Shown here: piece by piece, positions 8,098-16,017 of the stretch
Layout of the letters: each line of letters opens with the position of its first letter
Position numbering within the stretch: position 1 is the stretch's first letter
Assembly (NCBI GenBank): GCA_019638085.1
Contig: JAHBUL010000013.1
Location: forward strand, 50,206-114,205
DNA from: Flavobacteriales bacterium
Lineage (GTDB): Bacteria > Bacteroidota > Bacteroidia > Flavobacteriales_F > PHOS-HE28
Direction: 5' to 3'
Length of the DNA: 64,000 bases
The notes under the pieces: model-generated
Seen by the model: only the letters and a program-made list of their open reading frames with translations
What the model was told of the DNA's origin: nothing
Databases searched by the model: none
Program-made: the position numbers and the translations under genes

Positions 8098-8113
8098 AGT
8101 GAGATATATCACA
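8098..8113. promoter_or_regulatory. Crp/Fnr-like site AGTGAGATATATCACA
   Basis: AGTGA-N6-TCACA, with one mismatch from the perfect Crp/Fnr palindrome; GTGA and TCAC are exact. It is centred about 77 bases before the OsmC-family gene. Confidence 0.5.
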
Positions 8114-8211
8114 CTTCGTGCTACCCCTGCTGGAAGATCGCGCCTCATACCGGAAAGGGCGCGTGACGGCTGAACGGCGAGAGCGATACATCAGCGCCAT
8201 TCGCGAGAGGG

Positions 8212-8219
8212 TAACTTTG
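8212..8219 (+). promoter_or_regulatory. -7 element TAACTTTG directly before the NRDE gene
   Basis: Exact TAnnTTTG consensus ending 4 bases before the ATG at 8224. If it is used, the transcript would be leaderless or nearly so. Confidence 0.5.
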
Positions 8220-8223
8220 CCGT

Positions 8224-8958
8224 ATGTGCCTCATCTCTCTCGCCTATAAGACCCACCCCCGCTATCTGCTGATCGTTGCGGCCAACCGGGATGAGTTTCT
8301 CGATCGTCCTGCGGAACCTGCTCACTTCTGGGAAGATGCACCTGATATCCTGGCCGGTCGCGACAAGCGTGCCGGTGGAACTTGGCTTGGCATTACCCGT
8401 ACCGGGAGGTTCGCCGCCATCACCAACTACAGGGACATGCGGATGAGCTTTCCTCCGGGACCTTCACGGGGAATTTTGGTTCGCCAGGCCTTGGAACAGG
8501 GTATCGATACGAGTACCACAGGAGTGTATGCCGGGTTCAATCTGCTCCATGGAACCGTTGATGCACTCCGCTATCACAACAACATCCAAGGCATTGACAT
8601 TGCGCTCCAATCTGGCATCCATGGCCTGAGCAACCACTTTCTGGATACCCCGTGGCCCAAGGTCGTGAAAGCAAAGCACGAGATGGAGCGATTGCTGGAT
8701 TCGCCGGAGGCCGAGATCGTGAATGGACTCTTCAGTCTGCTCGCCGATGATGGAACAGCACCGGACGAGGCGTTACCGGATACTGGGCTCCCACTGGAAA
8801 TGGAACGTGCGGCATCGTCCATCTTCATCCGATCACCGGGCTACGGCACCCGCTGCAGCACTGTGGTGCTGGTGGATGTGAACGGCAATGCCTATTTCGA
8901 GGAGCGAAGCGTAACCCAAGGTTCTGTAGTAGAGAAAGTCCGCATTGAGATGCCGTAG
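8224..8958 (+). CDS. NRDE family protein (TANGO2 homologue)
   Basis: Protein of 244 residues, full length for the NRDE/TANGO2 family, whose name-giving motif is present at the N-terminus (AANRDEFLDRP, residues 19-29). The start MCLISLAYKTHP retains the Cys2 typical of the family; because some family members look like N-terminal nucleophile hydrolases, Cys2 may matter, but the biochemical role is unsettled. Also conserved are LAGRDKRAGGTWLGI and the late GTRCSTVVLVD. No signal peptide. It stands alone, with an exact -7 box just upstream. The gene starts on the plus strand, divergent from the OsmC gene. Confidence 0.92.
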   Translation: MCLISLAYKTHPRYLLIVAANRDEFLDRPAEPAHFWEDAPDILAGRDKRAGGTWLGITRTGRFAAITNYRDMRMSFPPGPSRGILVRQALEQGIDTSTTGVYAGFNLLHGTVDALRYHNNIQGIDIALQSGIHGLSNHFLDTPWPKVVKAKHEMERLLDSPEAEIVNGLFSLLADDGTAPDEALPDTGLPLEMERAASSIFIRSPGYGTRCSTVVLVDVNGNAYFEERSVTQGSVVEKVRIEMP

Positions 8959-9562
8959 GACCAGGAACGGTGGATTCCAGGGCTGGACCAATTTCCGCTG
9001 TCTTCTCCACACTTCCCACTCCATCCACTGCTGCTTAAAGGGTACCTCGAAGAACCTCGAACGGGTGACGCAAGCGCGTATCGTTCAGGGCAGACAAGGT
9101 GCGACGCAAGGCAGTTATCCGTGTATGGTGCAATGAGGAGTAACTGGCACATCCCGTATTGATGGGAGCCGGATGACCGAACGAGAATGCTTGCCCGCAG
9201 GACCGGCCGTTGTACGGCTGACAGATGGCACCGGAGCGAGGTTCATCGAGGTACCGACATGCTCACCGTCCAGTGCATCCGCGTTGCACAGGCATTCATC
9301 ACGGAGGATGCAATGGTTTTTATTACGGTCCGAAATCGCCGTGGCATCATCCCCTTCTCCCACTTTCCATGCGGAGGAACGTCCTGGGGTATTCTTTCCC
9401 AGTGAAAGCATTGCTGCTATAGCGCTTTCGATCTTCGCAGTGAACCCTGTTTCTTCATTCGGATCCGGAGAATATTTTTTTGTTTATTCCAAGTTTTATC
9501 AACAAATCCGACCCAGATATCAATATATTTTTACATTTAATCCTTGGTTCGACCAATGAACG
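8959..9562. other. Gene-poor stretch with AT-rich end
   Basis: No convincing gene. The first 450 bases have ordinary composition and only short shadow frames. From about 9465 the sequence becomes strikingly AT-rich, with T runs, up to the start of the gene at 9563, in contrast to the GC-rich surroundings. This probably holds the promoter of that gene and may mark one edge of acquired DNA. Confidence 0.6.
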
Positions 9563-11560
9563 ATGCCCATGGAGGATCTTCATCAAACAGGGCCGAAGTC
9601 CACTCCACTGCCTTCGAGGTCACGGACCCAAACTAGGCAAGTAGACCCGGGGTCCGATCTTGACCTTGCCGGGCTTATTGTCATGTACGGCTTGTCCATA
9701 CGTGCATTCAACGTGTGTAGAACAGCACAGCTCGATCGTCTCTCTTCGATACGTCAGTTCAAGGAACGCCATGGCGGCTTCCATAAGTTACGGAATTGTG
9801 GCACGAAGACAATGAAGGAATTGGAAGATCTTCTTGTGCAATGCCATCCGGACGCACGCATCTCAACGAGCTCCACGGAAGAAGTTCTATCCCCTGAGCA
9901 GATCCAGCAGATTTACCTGCAATGCTTCTCGCAACTGGGTTCAAGGTCCCGGGAAGCATTGACCGCATTGACCGGTCCTCCTGCAGCTCGTGCAGGTATT
10001 GACCTGTTCCTTCGCGCCGGTGAAGCCTTGCGTGAGTTCGAGGATCAGCCTTCCCCGGTCCGGAAGGAACTACGACAAATGCGTCGAACATTGTTCCAAG
10101 AATTGGATCACCGGAGGCATGCGCTTCGGGTGGAGAAATTGAAATCCGCAGGTCTTACACTTGATCAGTGGTTCAAATTCCATGATCTATCGGAATTCGC
10201 CCGTTCTCAACTGTTCGCGCATGATGGAAGAATGACGCTGCTTCGATTCATGGATCACTATTTGGAGCAATTCGACGACCACAAGGCGTATCGACTCTTG
10301 TTGCATCGCTTACACAAGGACGGATATGCCTGCAGCACTGTTCAATTGGCTCGGCGGTTCGAGTTCACACCCGAACGGGTCAGGCAGATCCTGGCCTCAG
10401 AGGAAGCGCGGCTTCGGGCGCCTTTCGAAGTGATCGCCGACCTACCCGATGTAAAATTCCACTACCCGGAGTTGCTTACGGATGGCCCCATCTTCATGGT
10501 GACCGAGGAGTTGATCGATGGGCTCAATGCACGGGATAAAACCCAATTCGCCCCTGTGGCTGTGTTACACATAGCCCATGCGGTAGATCCACAAGGGCTT
10601 GTCATCGGTTCTTGGACAGCACTGTTCGGCCATGATAAGGTTTCCAATGCACTGAATAATGAGAAGTTGTTCTTGATCGACCCACACATGGTGGAACCCG
10701 TTCAAAGGATGATCGCATCACTCTCCAATTTGCTCAAAAGGAAGCGCAAGAATCAGGAAGGGATCCATGCAGAGGAGCTCATGCCGGAACTTGACCCATC
10801 GTTACGCTCCCGGAGCTTGAGCTTGTTCAAGCAGCTCGTTGCTGTCCGATGGCCTGAGCTGGAAATCAGGGATCATCAATTCATCCTTCCGGCAAACCGG
10901 ATGAAATCCAATGATGATCGCCTTAAGGAACTTCTGGAGAGTTTGAATGAACCGAGCCACGTAAGTGTGATCTTGGAGGCGTGGGAGCGAAGATTCCCGA
11001 CCCACTCCATAACCGCCCAGGCGATCAGCAACATGGTAGCGCATAAGAGAGCGCTCTTCATGTCCATTGGGCATACAAGTACATATGCCCTCCGGAACTG
11101 GGAAAAGGAACGGCCGGGGCTGAACGCGGGAAGTATCCGTTCCATGGTCGCAGCATTATTAGGGTCCGCTCCGATGCCGCTAAACCGGGACGATCTGGCG
11201 AAGGCGATAAAACGGGAGCGGCCACGTGTAACGGGCCTCGGGATCATACACAACCTGAAATTGGACAAGTCCGGGACCTTCTGCTTCTTTCCAGGTGGGT
11301 ATGTAGGCCTTGCCCGGAAGCATTACGACCATGTTCCTTCCCCTCGTGTGAACGTACCTGGCCACTTGCTGCGGCATACCAACCTCGTCCGGTTCATCGG
11401 AAAAACGCGCAGCGATCTCTTTGACCATCTGACCGCCTCATGTGATGCCTCTCCAGACAGCATCGAGTGCGTGATCGACAAGGCCGTCGCGGCAGGACGA
11501 TTGGTGGTGAGCGCGGAAGGGGTCATCCGGAGCGCGCATATGAGAGCTAAGCAATCCTAA
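9563..11560 (+). CDS. Mosaic DNA-binding protein: alpha-CTD-like, sigma-4-like HTH, HARE-HTH-like
   Basis: Protein of 665 residues with no enzyme motif that I recognise. Residues about 36-92 resemble the RNA polymerase alpha-subunit C-terminal domain: YGLSIRAFNVCRTAQLDRL, then LRNCGTKTMKELEDLL, matching the usual LSVRAxNxL and IRNxGxKSxxEI blocks. Residues about 257-287 (STVQLARRFEFTPERVRQIL) resemble sigma-70 region 4, which ends RERVRQI. Residues about 451-515 end in SIGHTSTYALRNWE, the signature end of a HARE-HTH winged helix; a second such unit may lie at 523-590. There is no signal peptide or helix. Base composition is poorer in GC than in its neighbours and the upstream DNA is AT-rich, which suggests transfer. 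Such domain mixtures are known in proteins linked to transcription or modified-DNA control; the role here is open. ATG at 9569 is an alternative start. Confidence 0.75.
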   Translation: MPMEDLHQTGPKSTPLPSRSRTQTRQVDPGSDLDLAGLIVMYGLSIRAFNVCRTAQLDRLSSIRQFKERHGGFHKLRNCGTKTMKELEDLLVQCHPDARISTSSTEEVLSPEQIQQIYLQCFSQLGSRSREALTALTGPPAARAGIDLFLRAGEALREFEDQPSPVRKELRQMRRTLFQELDHRRHALRVEKLKSAGLTLDQWFKFHDLSEFARSQLFAHDGRMTLLRFMDHYLEQFDDHKAYRLLLHRLHKDGYACSTVQLARRFEFTPERVRQILASEEARLRAPFEVIADLPDVKFHYPELLTDGPIFMVTEELIDGLNARDKTQFAPVAVLHIAHAVDPQGLVIGSWTALFGHDKVSNALNNEKLFLIDPHMVEPVQRMIASLSNLLKRKRKNQEGIHAEELMPELDPSLRSRSLSLFKQLVAVRWPELEIRDHQFILPANRMKSNDDRLKELLESLNEPSHVSVILEAWERRFPTHSITAQAISNMVAHKRALFMSIGHTSTYALRNWEKERPGLNAGSIRSMVAALLGSAPMPLNRDDLAKAIKRERPRVTGLGIIHNLKLDKSGTFCFFPGGYVGLARKHYDHVPSPRVNVPGHLLRHTNLVRFIGKTRSDLFDHLTASCDASPDSIECVIDKAVAAGRLVVSAEGVIRSAHMRAKQS

Positions 11561-11848
11561 TGACCTGGCTTGTGTTGCATCATGCGCTGTGGGTGAGCGC
11601 GGGGTCCATTCCGGTTCGAGCTTCACATTGCCTACCGGCATCGGTAGGTTTCGCTCAGCTCGCAACACGGAAACAATTGCTCCTACAGCGAGGTCATCAG
11701 AGATGCCGATCTCCGATGAGATCCGTTCACCTACCGGGATCAAGCTATTGGAGCCCGGAGCGTCCTTGGCAGAATTGATCTTTCAAGGTGAACGGTGGAT
11801 CGATTATTCGGAGTTCCATGTGGGGCAATTATCCCGTCCGAATAGCGA

Positions 11849-12421
11849 TCATCTTCCGAGGTCGTGTTCGGGGCAATCCGTGCGCAGCTCAGCGATGGAT
11901 AAATCCTGCTGCAACAGCATGCACCGATGCTTGTTCTTCTTGTCACCCCGGTAATGCTTGCACGTCCAGCACATCCGTTGAACATTCATATCACCCGTGC
12001 TGAACAAGCCTTCCAGGATGCCGAGCAGACCGAGCATCATGGCCTTTTTATCGTCCGCGGAAAGGACTGAAACGGCTTTGTCCAATGGCGACTGCGGGGC
12101 CAATTCATTCATACCTGAAGTGGTGATCTTCAAGTTGTGTGCTCTTGCATCCCCTTTATCGGCAATGCGCACCAAACGCTTTCGATCCACCAAGAGCTTC
12201 ACGCTATCACTGATCGTGGGCTTGCTCACTTGCAGTTCCTCCGCCAATCGGGCCACACCTACTTGCTCCTCCGCATGATCCTTCACGAAACCCAAGATGC
12301 GCAATTGCAACAAGCTCAGGTCAGTGGCCTGTTTCCTTCGCATCGCGAGCGAAACCTCACCAATGCGTTCCAGCACTTTCGCGATATGTGCGTCCAACCC
12401 AGGTTCCTTGTTCACGGCCAT
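11849..12421 (-). CDS. MarR family regulator with Cys-rich C-terminal tail
   Basis: MarR-type winged-helix protein of about 190 residues. The DNA-binding part reads LSLLQLRILGFVKDH, then VGVARLAEELQVSKPTISDS and LVDRKRLVRIADKGDARAHN, which is the recognition helix and the beta wing with the conserved D-x-R. The last 45 residues are an extra tail with MCWTCKHYRG, HRCMLL and DCPEH: four Cys and several His that could bind zinc or an Fe-S centre, or form disulfides. ATG at 12421 gives a normal lead-in; ATG at 12481 would add 20 residues. It follows the CxxC protein gene on the same strand, with a REP-like hairpin between them, and probably controls the promoter near 12804-12820. Confidence 0.88.
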   Translation of the reverse strand: MAVNKEPGLDAHIAKVLERIGEVSLAMRRKQATDLSLLQLRILGFVKDHAEEQVGVARLAEELQVSKPTISDSVKLLVDRKRLVRIADKGDARAHNLKITTSGMNELAPQSPLDKAVSVLSADDKKAMMLGLLGILEGLFSTGDMNVQRMCWTCKHYRGDKKNKHRCMLLQQDLSIAELRTDCPEHDLGR

Positions 12422-12484
12422 TTGATCTGGCAGGAAAGGTAGCGTACACAAAGATCCGACCGGTTGACGCTCTTCATTCACCGA

Positions 12485-12528
12485 AACCCTAAGCCCCCTC
12501 TCCGAAACGGAGAGAGGACTTAAGGGTG
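12485..12528. repeat. REP-like hairpin between the MarR and thioredoxin-like genes
   Basis: CTCTCCG-AAA-CGGAGAG forms the core stem (12498-12514), with outer arms CCCTAAG and CTTAAGGG. This layout of CCCTAAG, CCTCTCC and the mirror copy resembles dispersed intergenic hairpins found in many bacterial genomes. It may attenuate readthrough between the two genes. Confidence 0.55.
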
Positions 12529-12532
12529 AGGC

Positions 12533-12769
12533 TTAGCCTTTCACTTCCGCCATGCTTGCACCATGGTTGATGTGGAGCACATCACTGTTCAGCACAAGCG
12601 CGGGCACGCTCTTCACGCCGGCAGCCTCCGCTTCGGCAATGCGGCCCTTATTTTCACCGAGATGGACGATCTCCACGTCGTATCTACTGCGATCCACGAT
12701 CTCGGTGATGCGCTCTTCGGCGTTCACGCAAACGGGGCATCCGGCATGGTAGAAAACTGCTTTGTTCAT
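12533..12769 (-). CDS. Small thioredoxin/glutaredoxin-like CxxC protein
   Basis: Protein of 78 residues with a redox-active CPVC motif near the N-terminus (FYHAGCPVCVNAEERI), the cis-proline loop (VKSVPALVL, about residues 50-58) and a short C-terminal helix: a minimal thioredoxin fold, closer to the glutaredoxin type. ATG at 12769 is chosen over an upstream in-frame start because the CxxC strand then begins directly. It is cytoplasmic. Its partner gene downstream encodes a MarR regulator with its own cysteine tail, so a thiol-redox circuit is plausible. No Shine-Dalgarno is seen. Confidence 0.82.
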   Translation of the reverse strand: MNKAVFYHAGCPVCVNAEERITEIVDRSRYDVEIVHLGENKGRIAEAEAAGVKSVPALVLNSDVLHINHGASMAEVKG

Positions 12770-12803
12770 GGTGTTGGGGTTTAATTGGTTCGGCGACAAA
12801 TAT

Positions 12804-12820
12804 AGTAAGGTTTCCTAACT
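12804..12820. promoter_or_regulatory. Near-perfect palindrome, likely MarR operator
   Basis: AGTAAGG-TTT-CCTAACT has 7-base arms with one mismatch and lies 35 bases before the thioredoxin-like gene. Its position before the probable two-gene operon and its size fit a MarR operator. The half-site differs by one or two bases from the TetR candidate at 6408-6423. Confidence 0.55.
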
Positions 12821-12845
12821 AATTAAATTTCGATGTGATATGAAC

Positions 12846-12930
12846 GGTACAGAGTACAGGGTAATGGATACCGGGTACGATGCCGTAGCACGTCCCGGTA
12901 CCTATTACCCTGTACTCAATACCCTGTACC
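12846..12930. repeat. Large imperfect inverted repeat after the nrdJ stop
   Basis: The left arm (12846-12880) and the right arm (12891-12930) mirror one another: GGTACAG, AGTACAGGGTAAT and ACCGGG on the left return on the right as CCCGGTACCTATTACCCTGT and CCCTGTACC. Both arms also contain direct repeats of GTACAG. A transcript would fold into a stem of about 30 pairs with a 10-base loop. It is likely a terminator or a dispersed repeat. Confidence 0.65.
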
Positions 12931-12938
12931 GAAAAAAC

Positions 12939-15509
12939 TCACCCGCACTTCGAGCTCCCGCAGCTCCTGCACTTCAGGCAGCCTTCCTCGTAGTATACGC
13001 CTTCGCTGTCGCCGCAGTCGTTGCACTTGCGACCGCTGGCGCTGGTGCCGTCCGCGATGTAGCGTGAGAGTGCGCGGGCGATACCGTTCTTCCACGTGTT
13101 CAGTGTAGCGTCGTAGAGGTTGAGGTTCACTACAGTGTCCACTACGTGTGGCACGGATACTCCTTGGCGCAGCATGCCGCTGATCAGGATCGCGTAGTTC
13201 CAGTACTCCTTGTCGAAGCTGCGGCTGAGGCCTTGGATGGTCACGCGATAGTCATCGCTATCGGCATATTCCAAGTCGTAAATGTTCTTTCCGCTCTTCT
13301 TGTCCTTGCGCTTATTCACCCATCCCTTCTCCACCCAATTGGGCAGTTGGAACACACCTTCGGCCTTACCCGTGAAGATCTCGTACGGTTTGCCATCAAG
13401 TAGGCCCACCACGGCGATCCACGGCTCAAGTTCATTGTTGAAGCGGATCACATCGGCCTCCAGGACTTCCGGGCGCTTCATGTGCGGTACCGTGGCATCC
13501 TCCTTCTTGTCATTGGAGATGAGCACTCCGCTACGCGAACCATCGCGATACACGGTAACCCCCTTCAGGCCCATGTGCCATGCTTCGCGATAAATGTTCC
13601 CCACCAGTTCGGCGCTCACGTCCGAAGGCAGGTTGATGGTACTGCTGATGCTGTGTGTGGTGTATTTCTGCACGGCGGCCTGTAGGCGTATGCGGTGATG
13701 CCAATCGATATCGTTGGCGGTGCTATTGGCATATGGGCTCTCCTTAATGTCGCTCTTGCCCGTGGCATTCATCCAGTCCACCAGCCGTGGGTGATGTACG
13801 ACAAATTCCTCCCATTGATCGCCCATGGCGTCAGTGAATGTGACCAGTGCGGGGTCAGCATTAGGGCCGAGCTTGCGGCGGCGGGTATAGCCGAGCATAT
13901 ACACCGGCTCGATGCCGCTGCTCGTGCGAGTGAGCAAACTGAGCGTGCCAGTGGGTGCCACTGTGCTGATGCTGATGTTACGTCGGCCGTGCTTCATCAT
14001 CCGGGCATGCAGCTCGGGCAGTTCCTGAGCGAGCATGGTGGTGAATTCCGAGGTACGCTCCACGGCGGGATCGAAGCCGACAAAGGATCCGCGTTCGATA
14101 GCCATGTCAATGCTGCTATCGAACTCGGCCTCGCATTTGGTGCGCATGATGTGCTCGGCGGCTTCCACGGCAGCTTCACTGTCATAGGCCAGGTTAAGGG
14201 CGGCGAGTGCATCGCCCATGCCGGTGAAGCCCAGTCCGGTGCGGCGTCCTTTGCGACCGGTCTCTCCCAGCAACTGCCAAGTTTCGCGCTCCACGCGCTT
14301 CACGGCATCGGGCTCGGGATCATTGTCGATCTTCACCAGGATGCGTTCCACTGCTTCCAGCTCCAGGTCCACCAGATCGTCCATCAGGCGCTGGGCCTCA
14401 TAGGTGACCTTGGCCAAGCGTTCGTGATCGAAACGGGCCTTCGGCGTGAATGCATCCGTTACGAAGGAGTAGAAGTTGATCGCGATCAAGCGGCAGCTAT
14501 CCCCCCCCTGCATGGCGATCTCGCCACACGGGTTCGTGCTCTCGTTCTTGAAACCGGGATAGATGGATGAGGTGGAATACTTATGCTGGCGGTCCCAGAA
14601 GATGATGCCGGGTTCGGCGCTGTTGTGTGCACATTTGATCAATGTGTTCCACAGCTCACGCGCGCGCACGGTCTTGGTCACTTTCGGATCCCTGCTATCG
14701 ATCGGCCAACGGTGTGTGTATTCAGCATCGTTCTCCACTGCTTGGAGGAACTCATCGCTCACGCGAACGCTCACGTTGGCACCGGTCACCTTGGTAAGCT
14801 CTTGCTTGATGGTGATGAACTCCTCCACATCGGGGTGGGCTATGTCCATGGTGAGCATCAGCGCTCCCCTCCTTCCTTTCTGCGCCACCTCGCGGGTGGT
14901 ATTGCTGAAGCGCTCCATAAATGAAACAGCTCCAGTGCTGGTACGGGCAGCATTGCTCACTTTGGCGCCTTCGGGGCGCAGGGTGCTCAGGTCGAAGCCC
15001 ACGCCACATCGGCGTTTAAAGAGTTGGGCGAGTTGTTGGTCGTTGCGGAAGATGCCTCCGTAGCTATCCACGGGTGCTGGAATCACCACACAATTGGAGA
15101 GTGATGCCAAACGAGTGGGATCACCCAGTGAAGCCATCACACTGCCTTGGGGCACGATGTCGCGAAAGCCATCGAAGAGGTCGAAGATGCGCTTCTCATC
15201 CAAGGGTTTGCGCTTCTTGCCATATGTGGATAGCAACGCCTGCTTCTCGGCAGGTAGCGGCTTATAGGAGCGCTCGATCCGGGCGAACTCCCGGGCCATA
15301 CGCTTGTGCGTGTCGGCTGGCGTAAGCTCCAGTAATTCGCCTTCTGCATTGCGTAACGCATATTTGTTCATCCACGTTGTAGCCGCAAGCTCGTCATTGT
15401 GGAAATAATCGAGGGCGGCGGCCAGCACTTGTTCTTGTGTATAGCTGGCTCGGGTACTTGCGGCGGCGGGCATGGCGGGGGCTTCTTCGAAAAGGATGGC
15501 TTGTGGCAT
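12939..15509 (-). CDS. nrdJ: Adenosylcobalamin-dependent ribonucleotide reductase, class II
   Basis: Class II ribonucleotide reductase, 856 residues, which makes deoxyribonucleotides with a B12-derived radical and needs no oxygen. The finger-loop block is visible: SRDPKVTKTVRARELWNTLI earlier and NPCGEIAMQGGDSCRL around residue 345, holding the catalytic Cys and Glu. SLSNCVVIPAP carries the first disulfide Cys. The C-terminus is a cysteine tail (CNDCGDSEGVYYEEGCLKC, then CRSCGSSKCG), which re-reduces the active site and may bind zinc. ATG at 15509 is chosen because PQAILFEE begins the conserved part. No B12 riboswitch is evident upstream, and no class I or III genes are visible nearby. The enzyme fits low-oxygen, denitrifying life. 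Confidence 0.95.
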   Translation of the reverse strand: MPQAILFEEAPAMPAAASTRASYTQEQVLAAALDYFHNDELAATTWMNKYALRNAEGELLELTPADTHKRMAREFARIERSYKPLPAEKQALLSTYGKKRKPLDEKRIFDLFDGFRDIVPQGSVMASLGDPTRLASLSNCVVIPAPVDSYGGIFRNDQQLAQLFKRRCGVGFDLSTLRPEGAKVSNAARTSTGAVSFMERFSNTTREVAQKGRRGALMLTMDIAHPDVEEFITIKQELTKVTGANVSVRVSDEFLQAVENDAEYTHRWPIDSRDPKVTKTVRARELWNTLIKCAHNSAEPGIIFWDRQHKYSTSSIYPGFKNESTNPCGEIAMQGGDSCRLIAINFYSFVTDAFTPKARFDHERLAKVTYEAQRLMDDLVDLELEAVERILVKIDNDPEPDAVKRVERETWQLLGETGRKGRRTGLGFTGMGDALAALNLAYDSEAAVEAAEHIMRTKCEAEFDSSIDMAIERGSFVGFDPAVERTSEFTTMLAQELPELHARMMKHGRRNISISTVAPTGTLSLLTRTSSGIEPVYMLGYTRRRKLGPNADPALVTFTDAMGDQWEEFVVHHPRLVDWMNATGKSDIKESPYANSTANDIDWHHRIRLQAAVQKYTTHSISSTINLPSDVSAELVGNIYREAWHMGLKGVTVYRDGSRSGVLISNDKKEDATVPHMKRPEVLEADVIRFNNELEPWIAVVGLLDGKPYEIFTGKAEGVFQLPNWVEKGWVNKRKDKKSGKNIYDLEYADSDDYRVTIQGLSRSFDKEYWNYAILISGMLRQGVSVPHVVDTVVNLNLYDATLNTWKNGIARALSRYIADGTSASGRKCNDCGDSEGVYYEEGCLKCRSCGSSKCG

Positions 15510-16017
15510 GGTAGTATGGTTGTCGGATCGGGAAGGCCAAAGCTCCACCATCCTACACATGATACAGATCAGTTTCCCGACCGATCATCCACATCGTTTT
15601 GAACGATCGATGGTTGCCGCTCAAAATTAAGAAGCGAACCGAGAGGCAACTACTTGATTACCAAACCAACCGGTGAAAACATGCCGACGTGATCCAACTC
15701 GGGCTGTCCTCACACCCGACACATTCATCGTTCCGATTTCAACATCCGGATCGATCCAATCGGTCAAAAAGATCATGACCCAGACCTTGATCAGCTTCGC
15801 ACACTTCAAAATGCTTCATAAACCCGTTGGCGTTTTCCTCTACAATGGCACCCGGACACCATACCATACAGCGGGAACTTTACCTCCTCCTCCCCTTTCC
15901 TTTCCTGTGGAGAAAGGACGGCAACCGGCCAAGAGTTCCAGAACAGCAAAGGCGCCCTTGCGGACGCCTTCACCGACTTTCACCATGCCCCAAGGATGTA
16001 GGGCGATGGCAATATGA
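15510..16017. other. Intergenic stretch between nrdJ and the fasciclin gene
   Basis: No believable gene; only short frames on both strands. It contains the nrdJ leader and the terminator at 15949-15970. A TGA-N6-TCA core at 15560-15571 has no symmetrical flanks, so it is weak. Confidence 0.6.
15949..15970 (-). terminator. Hairpin terminator of the fasciclin gene
   Basis: On the minus strand AAGGCGTCC-GCAA-GGGCGCCTT forms a 9-pair stem with one wobble pair and a GCAA tetraloop, followed by a short T stretch, about 50 bases after the stop at 16018. Confidence 0.7.

Noticed and set aside
8959..9464. Structured RNA or decayed gene
   Set aside because: No conserved fold or protein frame recognised; left as gene-poor DNA.
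15560..15571. TGA-N6-TCA core before nrdJ
   Set aside because: The core alone is expected about 15 times in 64 kb; flanks are not symmetrical.
15510..15660. Cobalamin riboswitch before nrdJ
   Set aside because: I searched the leader for a B12-box-like core and saw none.
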